This document shows positions 1-7,563 of a stretch of DNA of 64,000 bases, piece by piece. The translations under genes and the position numbers were made by a program. The stretch covers positions 1 through 64,000 of the forward strand of contig JAXGME010000005.1 of the NCBI GenBank assembly GCA_040768845.1, given 5' to 3'. The DNA comes from JAEZHK01 sp040768845. Its GTDB lineage: Bacteria; Bacillota; Clostridia; Christensenellales; Aristaeellaceae. Position 1 is the stretch's first letter, and every line of letters begins with the position of its first letter. Under the pieces are notes generated by a model that saw nothing but the letters and a program-made list of their open reading frames with translations, ran no database searches and was not told the origin of the DNA.

Positions 1-1
1 C

Positions 2-190
2 GCCATCAGCGCGACCTGCGCGTATGACCGGTTCAGCATTGAAATAGAGAACATCCGCCGGGAGGTATTTGCGGCGGCCGCCAACATATCCTACAAGCTG
101 GGCTATCTGGGCCAGGGATACATGCTTTTCCAGCCCAAGAGCGCGGCAAGAGGCGCGGTCGATTCCGATTACCTGCCAATACCCGGATAG
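2..190 (+). CDS. C-terminal fragment of an unidentified protein
   Basis: An open frame runs in from the left edge and ends at TAG 188-190, giving the last 62 residues of a protein. The visible part begins AISATCAYDRFSIEIENIRR and ends in DYLPIPG. It is moderately charged, with no membrane segment and no motif I recognise. The start lies outside the window, so neither length nor function can be judged. The next gene starts 228 bases further on, behind its own ribosome binding site, so the two need not be co-transcribed. Confidence 0.5.
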   Translation, partial: AISATCAYDRFSIEIENIRREVFAAAANISYKLGYLGQGYMLFQPKSAARGAVDSDYLPIPG

Positions 191-417
191 CGGTCGGATT
201 GGGGCGTCGGTCAACCGCCTGCCGCCCGGTATCCGGGGCGGGATTCAATCTGGAGCCCCCGGCGTCAATCAGGCATTTGGGGGGCAGAATGGGCGGAGGT
301 TCCCGGCCGGATTTTCAATGATCCGCTCCCGGTTATTGAAGAAACCGGACGGAAGTGGTATACTCTGTGTTGCGCACGCCCCTGAATGCGAAGGACAATC
401 GACGGAGGCGGTGCCTT

Positions 418-1236
418 ATGGACGGGAACACGCCCCAATCCAGCGCCATTCTCCCCTTTCCGGACTTCGAGGCGCTGAAAAAAGAGGTCGAAAAACTCCG
501 GACGGAGCTTTCCATGCTCGTCCTGGAGCGGGACGATCTTCTGCACCATGAATGCCGGAACATCGAAATGGCCTACATGCTCGCCGTCGGCGGGCTTGAG
601 TACAGAGCGTACGAAACCGAATGCGCCATCCTGCGGCTCAAGCGCAAGCTCGAATTGATCCGGGCGAAAAGGAATCGGCAGGAAAAGGTGGTTTTGTCCG
701 GGATTGAAGAAGTCCTGGACGCCGAATTCGCCGAGTACCGGGCGCGGCTGAACGAGCAGATTGAAAGGATGAACGCCGCGCTGATGCGCAGCCGTCTGGA
801 ACTGCTGACGGAAGCGGAGAGCCGGGCGCTCAAAAAGCTCTACCGGTCCGTCGTCAAGGCCCTGCACCCCGACCTGCATCCGGGCCTGAGCGAGGCAAAG
901 CTCCGGCTGTTTCACAGCGCCGTCGAAACCTATGAGCGCGGCGATCTGGACGGCCTGCGCGTGATCGCGGCGATGGTTGGAGATTCCGCGCTTCCGGATG
1001 ACGGGCCCGGCGGACTGGCGCCATTGACAAAGGAAAAGGCGCGGCTCGCCAAGCGGATTGAGCGCGTAAGGCGCCAGATCGGGGAGATCAAATCAGCATA
1101 TCCTTACACGATGAAGGGTTTCGTTCAGGATCCGCAGGCAATCGAGGCACGAAGGGCGGAACTCGAGGAGCGCATCGGGCAGCTGAAGGAAGTGCTTGCC
1201 GCATACGAGGACGGGATCGAGAATTTGCTGAGGTGA
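418..1236 (+). CDS. J-domain-like coiled-coil protein
   Basis: A protein of 272 residues. The ATG at 418 is chosen because GGAGG stands at 404-408; an upstream in-frame ATG at 355 has no such site. Residues about 15-60 and 85-130 are charged and heptad-rich, probably coiled coil. Around residues 137-175 the sequence resembles helices II-III of a DnaJ J domain, with an HPD tripeptide at 150-152 in the context KALHPDLHP; HPD is the loop that stimulates Hsp70 ATPase in known J proteins. A second helical region follows to the C terminus. No glycine-rich or zinc-finger DnaJ domains are present, so this would be a class III type co-chaperone or a degenerate relative. It lies 4 bases upstream of a HIRAN-domain gene and is probably co-transcribed with it. 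Partner and role are unknown. Confidence 0.7.
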   Translation: MDGNTPQSSAILPFPDFEALKKEVEKLRTELSMLVLERDDLLHHECRNIEMAYMLAVGGLEYRAYETECAILRLKRKLELIRAKRNRQEKVVLSGIEEVLDAEFAEYRARLNEQIERMNAALMRSRLELLTEAESRALKKLYRSVVKALHPDLHPGLSEAKLRLFHSAVETYERGDLDGLRVIAAMVGDSALPDDGPGGLAPLTKEKARLAKRIERVRRQIGEIKSAYPYTMKGFVQDPQAIEARRAELEERIGQLKEVLAAYEDGIENLLR

Positions 1237-1240
1237 GCGC

Positions 1241-1639
1241 ATGGGCGAAATGATCAAAAACGAAGGTGCCGGCGTACTCGGCCTGATGCACGGAAAGGTC
1301 GGGAATTTCTCCGTCCCCAAGCCGTTTGAGCGCGACATCTTCCTCTTTGACACCTACGTGGCGGGAACGAGCCATATCGCGGGCATTGAGGAGCTCGAAC
1401 CCCACCTGAACGTCGACGACAAGCTCGACTTTTTCCGGGAGCCGGACAACCCGTACGACGAGCGGGCGATCGTCATCCGAAACGCCGACGGCGTGAAAAT
1501 CGGCTATGTGCCCCAGGCGGACAACGTGGTCTTCTCCCGCCTGATGGACGCGGGCAAGCTGCTCTTTGCGCGCATATCATCCAAAAAAATGACCGGGAGC
1601 TGGCTGCGGATCGAAGTCCGGATTTTCCTGCGGGAATGA
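1241..1639 (+). CDS. HIRAN-domain protein
   Basis: A protein of 132 residues. Its start codon follows the stop of the J-like gene by 4 bases, and the GAGGTGA that contains that stop serves as ribosome binding site. Residues about 40-125 fit the HIRAN domain: an AGTSHIAG strand, then LDFFREPDNPYDERAIVI, then KIGYVPQADN. In eukaryotic HLTF and Rad5, HIRAN binds the 3' end of single-stranded DNA; free-standing bacterial HIRAN proteins are mostly uncharacterised. No helicase or nuclease domain is attached. The pairing with a J-like protein suggests a shared function, which is inference only. A bidirectional terminator follows at 1731-1758. Confidence 0.8.
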   Translation: MGEMIKNEGAGVLGLMHGKVGNFSVPKPFERDIFLFDTYVAGTSHIAGIEELEPHLNVDDKLDFFREPDNPYDERAIVIRNADGVKIGYVPQADNVVFSRLMDAGKLLFARISSKKMTGSWLRIEVRIFLRE

Positions 1640-1730
1640 GGGGCCGCGCAGTGACGGCCGGTCCTCCGGATCTTGAACCGCGGCTTCAGTTCGGTTTGTC
1701 ACCCAAACCGGAGGCCGCGGCGCTGCCCGT

Positions 1731-1758
1731 AAAAAAACTCCCCCGGGGGGAGTTTTTT
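1731..1758. terminator. Bidirectional intrinsic terminator
   Basis: A run of seven A, a CTCCCCC/GGGGGAG stem and a run of six T form a symmetrical hairpin with a U-tract in either direction. It lies between the convergent HIRAN gene (plus) and DEAD-box helicase gene (minus) and can serve both. Confidence 0.85.
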
Positions 1759-1775
1759 GGTGGGGCTATTTTCCG

Positions 1776-3137
1776 TTACCGGCTGCGCCAGAGCGCGCCC
1801 GGCCGGTCCCGCCGGGGCGCGTTGGCGCCGGGCTTGTCCGGGGTCCGGGCGGCGCGGCCGCCCTTGGGCGCGGCGCCATTCCGGGGCCGGGGCTCCGGCA
1901 TGGGCTGGCCCTGGCGGTTGAGCTTTTTGGGCGCGGCGGACCGGGGCGCCGGCTCCGCGGGGGTGAACACCTCCATGGGCCAGGGGCTCTCCAGCGTGGG
2001 GATGCGCTTTCCGGTCAGCGCCTCGATGGCGCCCAGGTCCTTGACTTCGTCGATGCAGCAGAAGCTGATGGCGTCGCCCTCCTGCCCGGCCCGGCCGGTG
2101 CGGCCGATGCGGTGGATGTACACCTCCGGCTCGTGGGGCAGGTCAAAGTTGATCACGTGGCTGAGCCCCGCGATGTCGATGCCGCGGGCCGCGATGTCCG
2201 TGGCCACCAGCGCGCCGATGTCGCCGGACTTGAAGCGGGAGAGCGCCTCCTGCCGGGCGCCCTGGGACTTGCTGCCGTGGATGGCCAGCGCCGGAATGCC
2301 CGCCTTGGCCAGATCCTTCACCACCCGGTCCGCGCCGTGGCGCGTGCGGGTGAAGATCAGCGCGTTCTCCACGCCCTCCTGCCGGAGCAGGTGGGCCAGA
2401 AGGTGCTTTTTGTTGCCCTTGTCCACGTAGTAGAGCGCCTGGCGCACGCTGTCCACCGGGCGGGTGACGGAGTCCACCTTGACGGTGGACGGGTTTTTGA
2501 GGATCTTCAGCGCCAAGCCCTCCACCGCGGGCGGCATGGTGGCGGAGAAGAACAGCGTCTGCCGCACCCGGGGCAATTGCGCGATCACCCGCTCCACGTC
2601 GCGGATGAAGCCCATGTCCAGCATGCGGTCGGCCTCGTCCAGCACGAAGATCTCCAGCCGGTCCAGCCGGATGTAGCCCTGGCCGATCAGATCGTTCAGC
2701 CGGCCGGGGGTGGACACCATGACGTCCACGCCGCGGCGCAGCTTTTCCGTCTGCGGCACCTGGCTGACGCCGCCGAAGATTACCGCGCAGTTGAGCCCCA
2801 GCTTCTGCGCGCCGTAGGCGAGGAAGCTGTCGTAAATCTGCTGGGCCAGTTCCCGGGTGGGGGTGAGGATCAGCGCGCGGATGGGCCGCGCCGCGGGGCG
2901 AGCGTCGCCCGCGGGGCGAACGTCGCCTGCGGGGCGAGCATCGCCGGCCAGCCGCTGCAGGATGGGCAGCGCGAAGGCGGCGGTCTTGCCGGTGCCGGTC
3001 TGGGCGCAGCCCAGTACGTCCTTGCCCGCCAGCACCAGCGGGATGGTGGCGGACTGGATGGGGGTGGGGGTTTCGTAGCCCGCCCGCCGAACGGCGTTCA
3101 GCAGCGGGGGGATCAGTTGCATTTCCTGAAAAGTCAT
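1776..3137 (-). CDS. DEAD-box ATP-dependent RNA helicase, RhlE-like
   Basis: A 453-residue RNA-dependent ATPase that unwinds or remodels RNA, probably in ribosome assembly or mRNA turnover. All superfamily 2 motifs are visible: Q motif near 22-30, AQTGTGKT 45-52, PTREL 93-97, DEAD 167-170, SAT 198-200, and HRIGRTGR near 340. The C-terminal tail after about residue 385 is basic, proline- and arginine-rich and disordered, as in RhlE/CshA relatives where it aids RNA binding. Residues 65-82, between motifs I and Ia, are three tandem copies of G-D-[AV]-R-P-A made by an 18-bp DNA repeat; this loop is normally short. AAGGAAGG precedes the ATG. It appears to be a single-gene unit with a TATACT -10 element upstream (around 3170). 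Confidence 0.95.
   Translation of the reverse strand: MTFQEMQLIPPLLNAVRRAGYETPTPIQSATIPLVLAGKDVLGCAQTGTGKTAAFALPILQRLAGDARPAGDVRPAGDARPAARPIRALILTPTRELAQQIYDSFLAYGAQKLGLNCAVIFGGVSQVPQTEKLRRGVDVMVSTPGRLNDLIGQGYIRLDRLEIFVLDEADRMLDMGFIRDVERVIAQLPRVRQTLFFSATMPPAVEGLALKILKNPSTVKVDSVTRPVDSVRQALYYVDKGNKKHLLAHLLRQEGVENALIFTRTRHGADRVVKDLAKAGIPALAIHGSKSQGARQEALSRFKSGDIGALVATDIAARGIDIAGLSHVINFDLPHEPEVYIHRIGRTGRAGQEGDAISFCCIDEVKDLGAIEALTGKRIPTLESPWPMEVFTPAEPAPRSAAPKKLNRQGQPMPEPRPRNGAAPKGGRAARTPDKPGANAPRRDRPGALWRSR
2893..2946. repeat. Three tandem 18-bp repeats inside the helicase gene
   Basis: Three near-identical 18-bp units start at 2893, 2911 and 2929, each beginning GCGGGGCGA, with three or fewer differences between copies. 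The length is a multiple of three, so copy-number change keeps the reading frame and only lengthens a surface loop between helicase motifs I and Ia. Confidence 0.9.
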
Positions 3138-3235
3138 AGTGCCTTCCTTTATCTCGGTATTCGTTTCAGTATACCACGTTTCCGGGCATGAAACCGGGGC
3201 GTTCGGGTGAACATTGGATTACGCTTTGGGCGTCG

Positions 3236-3943
3236 TCACAGGAAGAGCCGCTTTTTGATTTCCTCCTTGAGCCTTGGCCTGCGCTCGATGACGCGCAGCA
3301 CGCCGGCGGAGGCGATGAGCGGCACCAGCGCGTAGAGCGACCATTCGAGCCGCACGCCGCCGCGGGCCCACAGGTCCGTCAGCGCCTCCAGCGCCACGAG
3401 GGCCGCGGCGAAGACCGCCACCACCGCGCTCGCCCGGTCAAGCGGCGCCAGGCGCTTCCGGCGGCAGGCGTATACGCCGAGCATCAGCGCGCCCCCCGCC
3501 AGCACCGTCAGCGGCAGCGCCAGCGTCAGGTACCAGTGGGCGCCGCCCGTGAGGAAGGCGATCATCTCCAGGTACAGCGCGGTGGAAAAGGTGTCCACCG
3601 TCAGGTACAGGTAGGGGCGGCGCACATCCAGGGCAAAGGGCAGCAGCACCCACACGCCCACGAGCAGCATCGCGCCCAGCACGTAGGCCGACCAGGTGAT
3701 CCGGTGGTTGATCAGAAGGTCGCTGGCCAGCACCGCCGACGCCGGGATCAAAAGAAACAGCGCCGCCAGCGCCGCGCCGTAGCGGTGGTCGATGCGGGGC
3801 GGCACCACCTCCAGCTGTTCCGGGTAGGGCTTTTCCTCCGGCGGGTGCCACGCGCCGTTGGGGTCGACCACCGGCGTCTTGCACAGCGGGCACCGGGCTT
3901 CCGACGGCGCCAGTTCCACGCCGCAATGTACGCAATAGGACAT
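3236..3943 (-). CDS. DUF6320-type zinc-ribbon membrane protein
   Basis: A 235-residue protein. The N terminus is a zinc ribbon (CVHCG near residue 4 and CPLC near residue 18), followed by a proline-rich linker and about six hydrophobic segments between residues 55 and 215, ending in a basic tail. This layout matches the family I know as DUF6320, whose function is not established. It is the last gene of a three-gene operon: its GAGGTGA ribosome binding site overlaps the TGA stop of the acyltransferase-like gene upstream. The tight coupling suggests it works with that protein and the esterase, perhaps as a membrane anchor or sensor; this is inference. Confidence 0.75.
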   Translation of the reverse strand: MSYCVHCGVELAPSEARCPLCKTPVVDPNGAWHPPEEKPYPEQLEVVPPRIDHRYGAALAALFLLIPASAVLASDLLINHRITWSAYVLGAMLLVGVWVLLPFALDVRRPYLYLTVDTFSTALYLEMIAFLTGGAHWYLTLALPLTVLAGGALMLGVYACRRKRLAPLDRASAVVAVFAAALVALEALTDLWARGGVRLEWSLYALVPLIASAGVLRVIERRPRLKEEIKKRLFL

Positions 3944-3946
3944 ATT

Positions 3947-5236
3947 TCACCTCTGGTTGCTCTCCACCCGCACCGGGATGCCCATCCGCACCAGCGCCGT
4001 GAAGAACGCGCGCTCGATGAAGGGCTCCCGGATGCAGCGGGAGAAGTTGACGGCGGTCTTTCCGCCGCAGCTGACGCAGGCGCAGATGACCGGGTTGATG
4101 AAGGGCGCGCCCAGCAGGAAGTCCATCCGGTCCACATAGGGGCGCATGGCCTCGGGCAGCGTCACCTCGCCCAGGTTGGAAAAGGTGGTGGTGCAGTAGC
4201 GGTCGCCCTGAAGCCTGAACATCATCCGGAGAAAGGGCGCCTTGAGAAACAGCGGCATCGCCCGGACCGCCGGGTTTTTTTCGGCGTTGACGTTGGCGGA
4301 CATGCGGGCGTTGAGCGGCTTTTCGGCGATCTCCAGGCCCAGGGTGTGCCGAACCGCGCCGAGAATCTCCTCGAAGCTGTGCTGTCCATAGCGCGTGTTG
4401 ATGCCCACGTTGATGTAGGATGCGAAGTTCCGCAGCGTCTTTGAGCCGTAGAACCTGCGCAGGTTTACCGGAAGCTGCACCCGCACGGGCCGGCGGGCGC
4501 GCCGCGCGGGCCGGGAAAACTGCGCCTGCTGGTAACAGGAGAGCAGCACCGACGTCAGCAGCACCGTGACGCTCACCCCGCGGGCCCGGGCCGCCTTGAG
4601 AAGCGCCTCCGAGGGGATGACGCCGGTGGTGATGTTGAGAAAATGGCTGCGCTCCGGCGTGCCGGAAATGTGAAAGGCGGGGCCCTCAAAGCGGCTGCGG
4701 CCCGCGCCGCGGGCGTTTTTCAGGAAGCTGTCCTCCATCTCCTCCGGGCGGGGCGCTCCCCGCGGGTTCAACACGTGGCCGCCGGCGGGGATGGCTACGC
4801 CGTGGCGCAGGCGCAGGTACTCCGCCGCCAGCGTCAAAAGAAACGTGAGCCCGCCGGTGCCGTCCGTCAGCGCGTGGAAAAACTCCACCGCGATCCTGCG
4901 GCCGTGGTAGCGGATGCGGTAGAGAAACCGCCGGTTTTCCCGCAGGTCCATGCGCACCAGCGGGTTGCCCACGTCCTTTTGCAGCGCGGGCGCGCCCTCC
5001 ATGCGCTCCAGATAGTACCAGAAAAGCCCCCGGCGCAGCCGGACGGAGAAGGCGGGAAACCGCTTGAGCACCGCGCGGTGGGCTTTTTCGAGAACCGCCG
5101 GGTCCACGGCCTCCGTCAGCGTCACCGACAGGCGGAACATGGCCGCCCAACCCCGGGTGCGGGCGGGCGGGTAGATCTTGGCGGCGTTGTCCAGCTTCAT
5201 CCAGGCGGGGCCAGCCCCGCCGACGCTCTTGGCCAT
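3947..5236 (-). CDS. Condensation-fold acyltransferase, alcohol acetyltransferase-like
   Basis: A 429-residue protein. The ATG at 5236 is preferred over a longer frame because AGGAGA lies just upstream and the previous gene stops 8 bases before. Residues 121-126 read HALTDG, matching the HxxxDG catalytic motif of the chloramphenicol acetyltransferase/condensation superfamily (alcohol acetyltransferase, PapA and WES-like enzymes), which transfer an acyl group from CoA or a carrier to an alcohol or amine. A later segment, SNLGEVTLPEAM, is like the C-terminal latch region of these folds. There is no carrier-protein domain, and the substrate is unknown. Middle gene of an operon with an esterase upstream and a DUF6320 protein downstream, suggesting ester or lipid modification at the membrane. 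Confidence 0.75.
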   Translation of the reverse strand: MAKSVGGAGPAWMKLDNAAKIYPPARTRGWAAMFRLSVTLTEAVDPAVLEKAHRAVLKRFPAFSVRLRRGLFWYYLERMEGAPALQKDVGNPLVRMDLRENRRFLYRIRYHGRRIAVEFFHALTDGTGGLTFLLTLAAEYLRLRHGVAIPAGGHVLNPRGAPRPEEMEDSFLKNARGAGRSRFEGPAFHISGTPERSHFLNITTGVIPSEALLKAARARGVSVTVLLTSVLLSCYQQAQFSRPARRARRPVRVQLPVNLRRFYGSKTLRNFASYINVGINTRYGQHSFEEILGAVRHTLGLEIAEKPLNARMSANVNAEKNPAVRAMPLFLKAPFLRMMFRLQGDRYCTTTFSNLGEVTLPEAMRPYVDRMDFLLGAPFINPVICACVSCGGKTAVNFSRCIREPFIERAFFTALVRMGIPVRVESNQR

Positions 5237-5244
5237 GGCTTCTC

Positions 5245-6126
5245 CTATAAAATTTCCTCCGCGAAAACGGCGATGCGGCGAAGCGCCGCCTTCGATTCCG
5301 GCAGCGGGTACAGCACATAGGCGTGCCACATGCCCTCCTCCACGTGGAGCGCGCAGCGGCAGCCCTGCGCCCGGAGCCTTTGGGCCATCCCCTCGGCATC
5401 GCCCAGCAGCACCTCGCCGGAGCCGGCAAAGATCAGAGACGGCGGCAGGCCGCGAAGATCGCCGAACACCGGCGAAACCTCCGGATCCGAAAGGTTGTCC
5501 CCGGCGTAGAGGGCCGCGCTGACGGCAAGCCCCTCGCGGCTCAGCGCCGGGTCGGCGGACTCCTCCTCCGACCGGGCGGCGGCGAGCGTCAGGTCCGCCC
5601 AGGGCGACACCGCCACCACCCCCGCCGGCTGCGGCAGGCCCAGCGCCTTGAGGCGCAGGCACAGGCAGTAGCACAGCCCGCCGCCCGCCGATTCGCCCGC
5701 CAGCAGGATCTTCTCCGGCGGGTACTGCCGGAGCATCCGCCGGTAGGCGCAGAGCGCGTCCTCGAGGGCCGCGGGGAAGGGGTGCTCCGGCGCCAGGCGG
5801 TAGCCCGCGCACAGCACGCTGAGCCCCGTCTCCTCCGCCAGCACGCCGCCAAAGCCCTTGGCGTAGGCGAGGCACCCGGCGGTGTAGGCGCCCCCGTGCA
5901 GGTACAGCACCGCCCCGCCGGACGCGCGCTGCCTGGGTACGGCCCAGGCGGCATCGAATACGTCAAAGGACTCGTCCTCAAAGGCGACGCTTCCGGCCAG
6001 CGCCGTGGCGCCGATGGCGCCCAGCGCATCCTGAAGTTTGCGCGAGGATTTGAGATCCATGCGCTTCAAAAGCGGGTTCAAAAGCATGATCTGCGCGTGC
6101 ACGAGGCTCGATACCAGTTTGGGCAT
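5245..6126 (-). CDS. Alpha/beta hydrolase, hormone-sensitive lipase family
   Basis: A 293-residue esterase of the HSL family. HGGAY at 77-81 is the oxyanion-hole motif (HGGG in most members), GESAG at 144-148 is the nucleophile elbow with Ser146, and the expected late histidine is in EEGMWHAY near the C terminus. Such enzymes hydrolyse short-chain acyl esters in the cytoplasm. The ATG at 6126 is chosen because AGGGGG lies 7 bases upstream; a longer frame adds 20 residues outside the fold. It is the first gene of an operon with an acyltransferase-like protein and a membrane protein. The likely promoter is TTGTTG, 17 bases, TATATT at 6158-6186. Substrate unknown. Confidence 0.85.
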   Translation of the reverse strand: MPKLVSSLVHAQIMLLNPLLKRMDLKSSRKLQDALGAIGATALAGSVAFEDESFDVFDAAWAVPRQRASGGAVLYLHGGAYTAGCLAYAKGFGGVLAEETGLSVLCAGYRLAPEHPFPAALEDALCAYRRMLRQYPPEKILLAGESAGGGLCYCLCLRLKALGLPQPAGVVAVSPWADLTLAAARSEEESADPALSREGLAVSAALYAGDNLSDPEVSPVFGDLRGLPPSLIFAGSGEVLLGDAEGMAQRLRAQGCRCALHVEEGMWHAYVLYPLPESKAALRRIAVFAEEIL

Positions 6127-6157
6127 GGCGGTTCCCCCTCGTCGTGTCCGTGGAACC

Positions 6158-6186
6158 AATATACCACACTTGGGCGGTTTCAACAA
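6158..6186 (-). promoter_or_regulatory. Promoter of the esterase operon
   Basis: Read on the minus strand: -35 TTGTTG (6181-6186), a 17-base spacer and -10 TATATT (6158-6163), about 30 bases before the esterase start. The spacing is ideal for the housekeeping sigma factor; the -35 matches four of six bases. Confidence 0.6.
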
Positions 6187-6213
6187 TTTTTTCTGAAATT
6201 TCAGCCCGCAAAG

Positions 6214-6237
6214 GGCCCCGGCCCGAAGGCCGGGGCC
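6214..6237 (-). terminator. Terminator of the LacI-type regulator gene
   Basis: A perfect 10-bp GC stem, GGCCCCGGCC pairing with GGCCGGGGCC. On the minus strand the loop is UUCG, a very stable tetraloop. It lies 20 bases after the regulator stop codon. The U-tract is weak (CUUUG), so termination may be incomplete and read into the esterase operon. Confidence 0.6.
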
Positions 6238-6256
6238 AGGACCGCGCGGGGGCGGA

Positions 6257-7267
6257 TCAGCTGCTGGTGCGGGCCACCAGTGTCACATCCATCGTGCGGC
6301 GCTTGCCGCGCTGCTCCTGCCGGCCCTCGATGCGCCGGACGAGCATATCCACCGTAATGAGCGTCTCCTGCGTCTTGTCCGCCGCCACCGAGGTGAGCCC
6401 GAAGGGAATGCACATGTGGGACAGGATGTCGTCGAACCCGGCCATGCGCACTTTGTCCGGAATGCCCACGCCGTGCTCCTGCAGCCAGCAGGCGGCCTCC
6501 AGCGCGATCAGATCGCTGAAGGCAAAGATGCCATCGTAGCCGACGCCCCGGGCGCGGATTTCGTCCAGCGCGCCGCGCACGCCGCCCGACATGGCCGATA
6601 CGCTGACCTCCACCGGTTCGAGCCCCGCCTCCGCCAGCGCGTCCCGGTAGCCGCGGCCGCGCTCCCGCGCCGACGAGATGAACGCGGGGCCGTTCAGAAA
6701 CAGGATGCGACGGCAGCCGCGCCCGATCAGGTGCCGCGTGGCGATCAGCCCGCCCTGGTAGTCCGCCCAGACCACGCTGTCGCAGTCCACATCGTCAAAA
6801 TACCGCCCGGAGAGCACGTAGGGCACGCGGTGCCGCTCCATCAGCTCCAGCGCCTCCACGCCCTTCTGGCAGGGGCAGAGCACCACCCCGTCCACCTGGC
6901 GGCTGATGGCGGTGTGCACCGCGCGGCGCTCCAGCGCCTCGTCCTCGTCGGTGTTGAGGATGAGCACCTGGTAGCCCCGCTTGCGGAGCGCCTCCTCCAG
7001 TTCCCGGATCTTGATGGCAAAGAGCATGTTGCTGACATCGCCAAACACCAGCGCCACGGTGTGCGTCCTGCCCGAACGGAGCGAGCTGGCCACCACGTTG
7101 TGCACATAGCCCATCTCCCGGGCCGCTTTTCGGATTTCCTCCCGGGTCTGGCGGGCCACGGAGGGCGAATTGCGCAGCGCCTGGGACACGGTGTTGGCGG
7201 TAAAGCCGGTGCGCTCCGCGATGCTCTTCAGCGTGGGCAGGCCATCCTTCGTCTTAAATCGTGCCAT
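6257..7267 (-). CDS. LacI-family transcriptional regulator
   Basis: A 336-residue repressor. Residues about 10-35 form the LacI helix-turn-helix (PTLKSIAERTGFTANTVSQA), followed by the hinge region and a periplasmic-binding-protein-like effector domain with the usual VALVFGD first strand and a GIFAFSD strand near residue 255. Start ATG 7267 is chosen because the HTH begins a few residues later, as in other members; the frame extends upstream without a good ribosome site. It is transcribed away from the sugar-type ABC importer and glycyl-radical operon, and an ATTATCGATAAT palindrome sits inside that operon's promoter. It most likely represses the operon until the transported compound or a derivative binds. 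Effector unknown. Confidence 0.92.
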   Translation of the reverse strand: MARFKTKDGLPTLKSIAERTGFTANTVSQALRNSPSVARQTREEIRKAAREMGYVHNVVASSLRSGRTHTVALVFGDVSNMLFAIKIRELEEALRKRGYQVLILNTDEDEALERRAVHTAISRQVDGVVLCPCQKGVEALELMERHRVPYVLSGRYFDDVDCDSVVWADYQGGLIATRHLIGRGCRRILFLNGPAFISSARERGRGYRDALAEAGLEPVEVSVSAMSGGVRGALDEIRARGVGYDGIFAFSDLIALEAACWLQEHGVGIPDKVRMAGFDDILSHMCIPFGLTSVAADKTQETLITVDMLVRRIEGRQEQRGKRRTMDVTLVARTSS

Positions 7268-7443
7268 AGGTTCCGAGATTCTCCTTTTGCGCCGCGCGCC
7301 GGCGCCGCCTCGGTTTGCTTTGATTATAACCGGATTTGGGCGTTTGTCAATCAAAACGCCCCCGGGCGCGCGCTTCCTTTATATTGATCGCAAACAGCGC
7401 GCATAAAACAGTTGATTTGTCCAGTATTTTTTTAATTTTACTA

Positions 7444-7472
7444 TTGAATTATCGATAATATCATGCTATACT
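7444..7472 (+). promoter_or_regulatory. Importer/glycyl-radical operon promoter
   Basis: TTGAAT (7444-7449), a 17-base spacer and TATACT (7467-7472), 92 bases before the ATG of the binding-protein gene. Both hexamers are close to the housekeeping consensus and the spacing is ideal. Confidence 0.8.
7448..7459. promoter_or_regulatory. Likely LacI-type operator
   Basis: The 12-base perfect palindrome ATTATCGATAAT has a central CG step, as LacI-family operators do. It occupies the spacer between the -35 and -10 boxes of the importer promoter, where a bound repressor would block RNA polymerase. The divergently transcribed LacI-type gene is the obvious candidate protein. Confidence 0.7.
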
Positions 7473-7563
7473 CTGCAAAGGAACGGCTTTCTTCCGGCGG
7501 GGTACGCATTGCGCGCGGGCGCGCGCATTTTGGTCACCACCACATCACAAGGAGGAATTGCCC

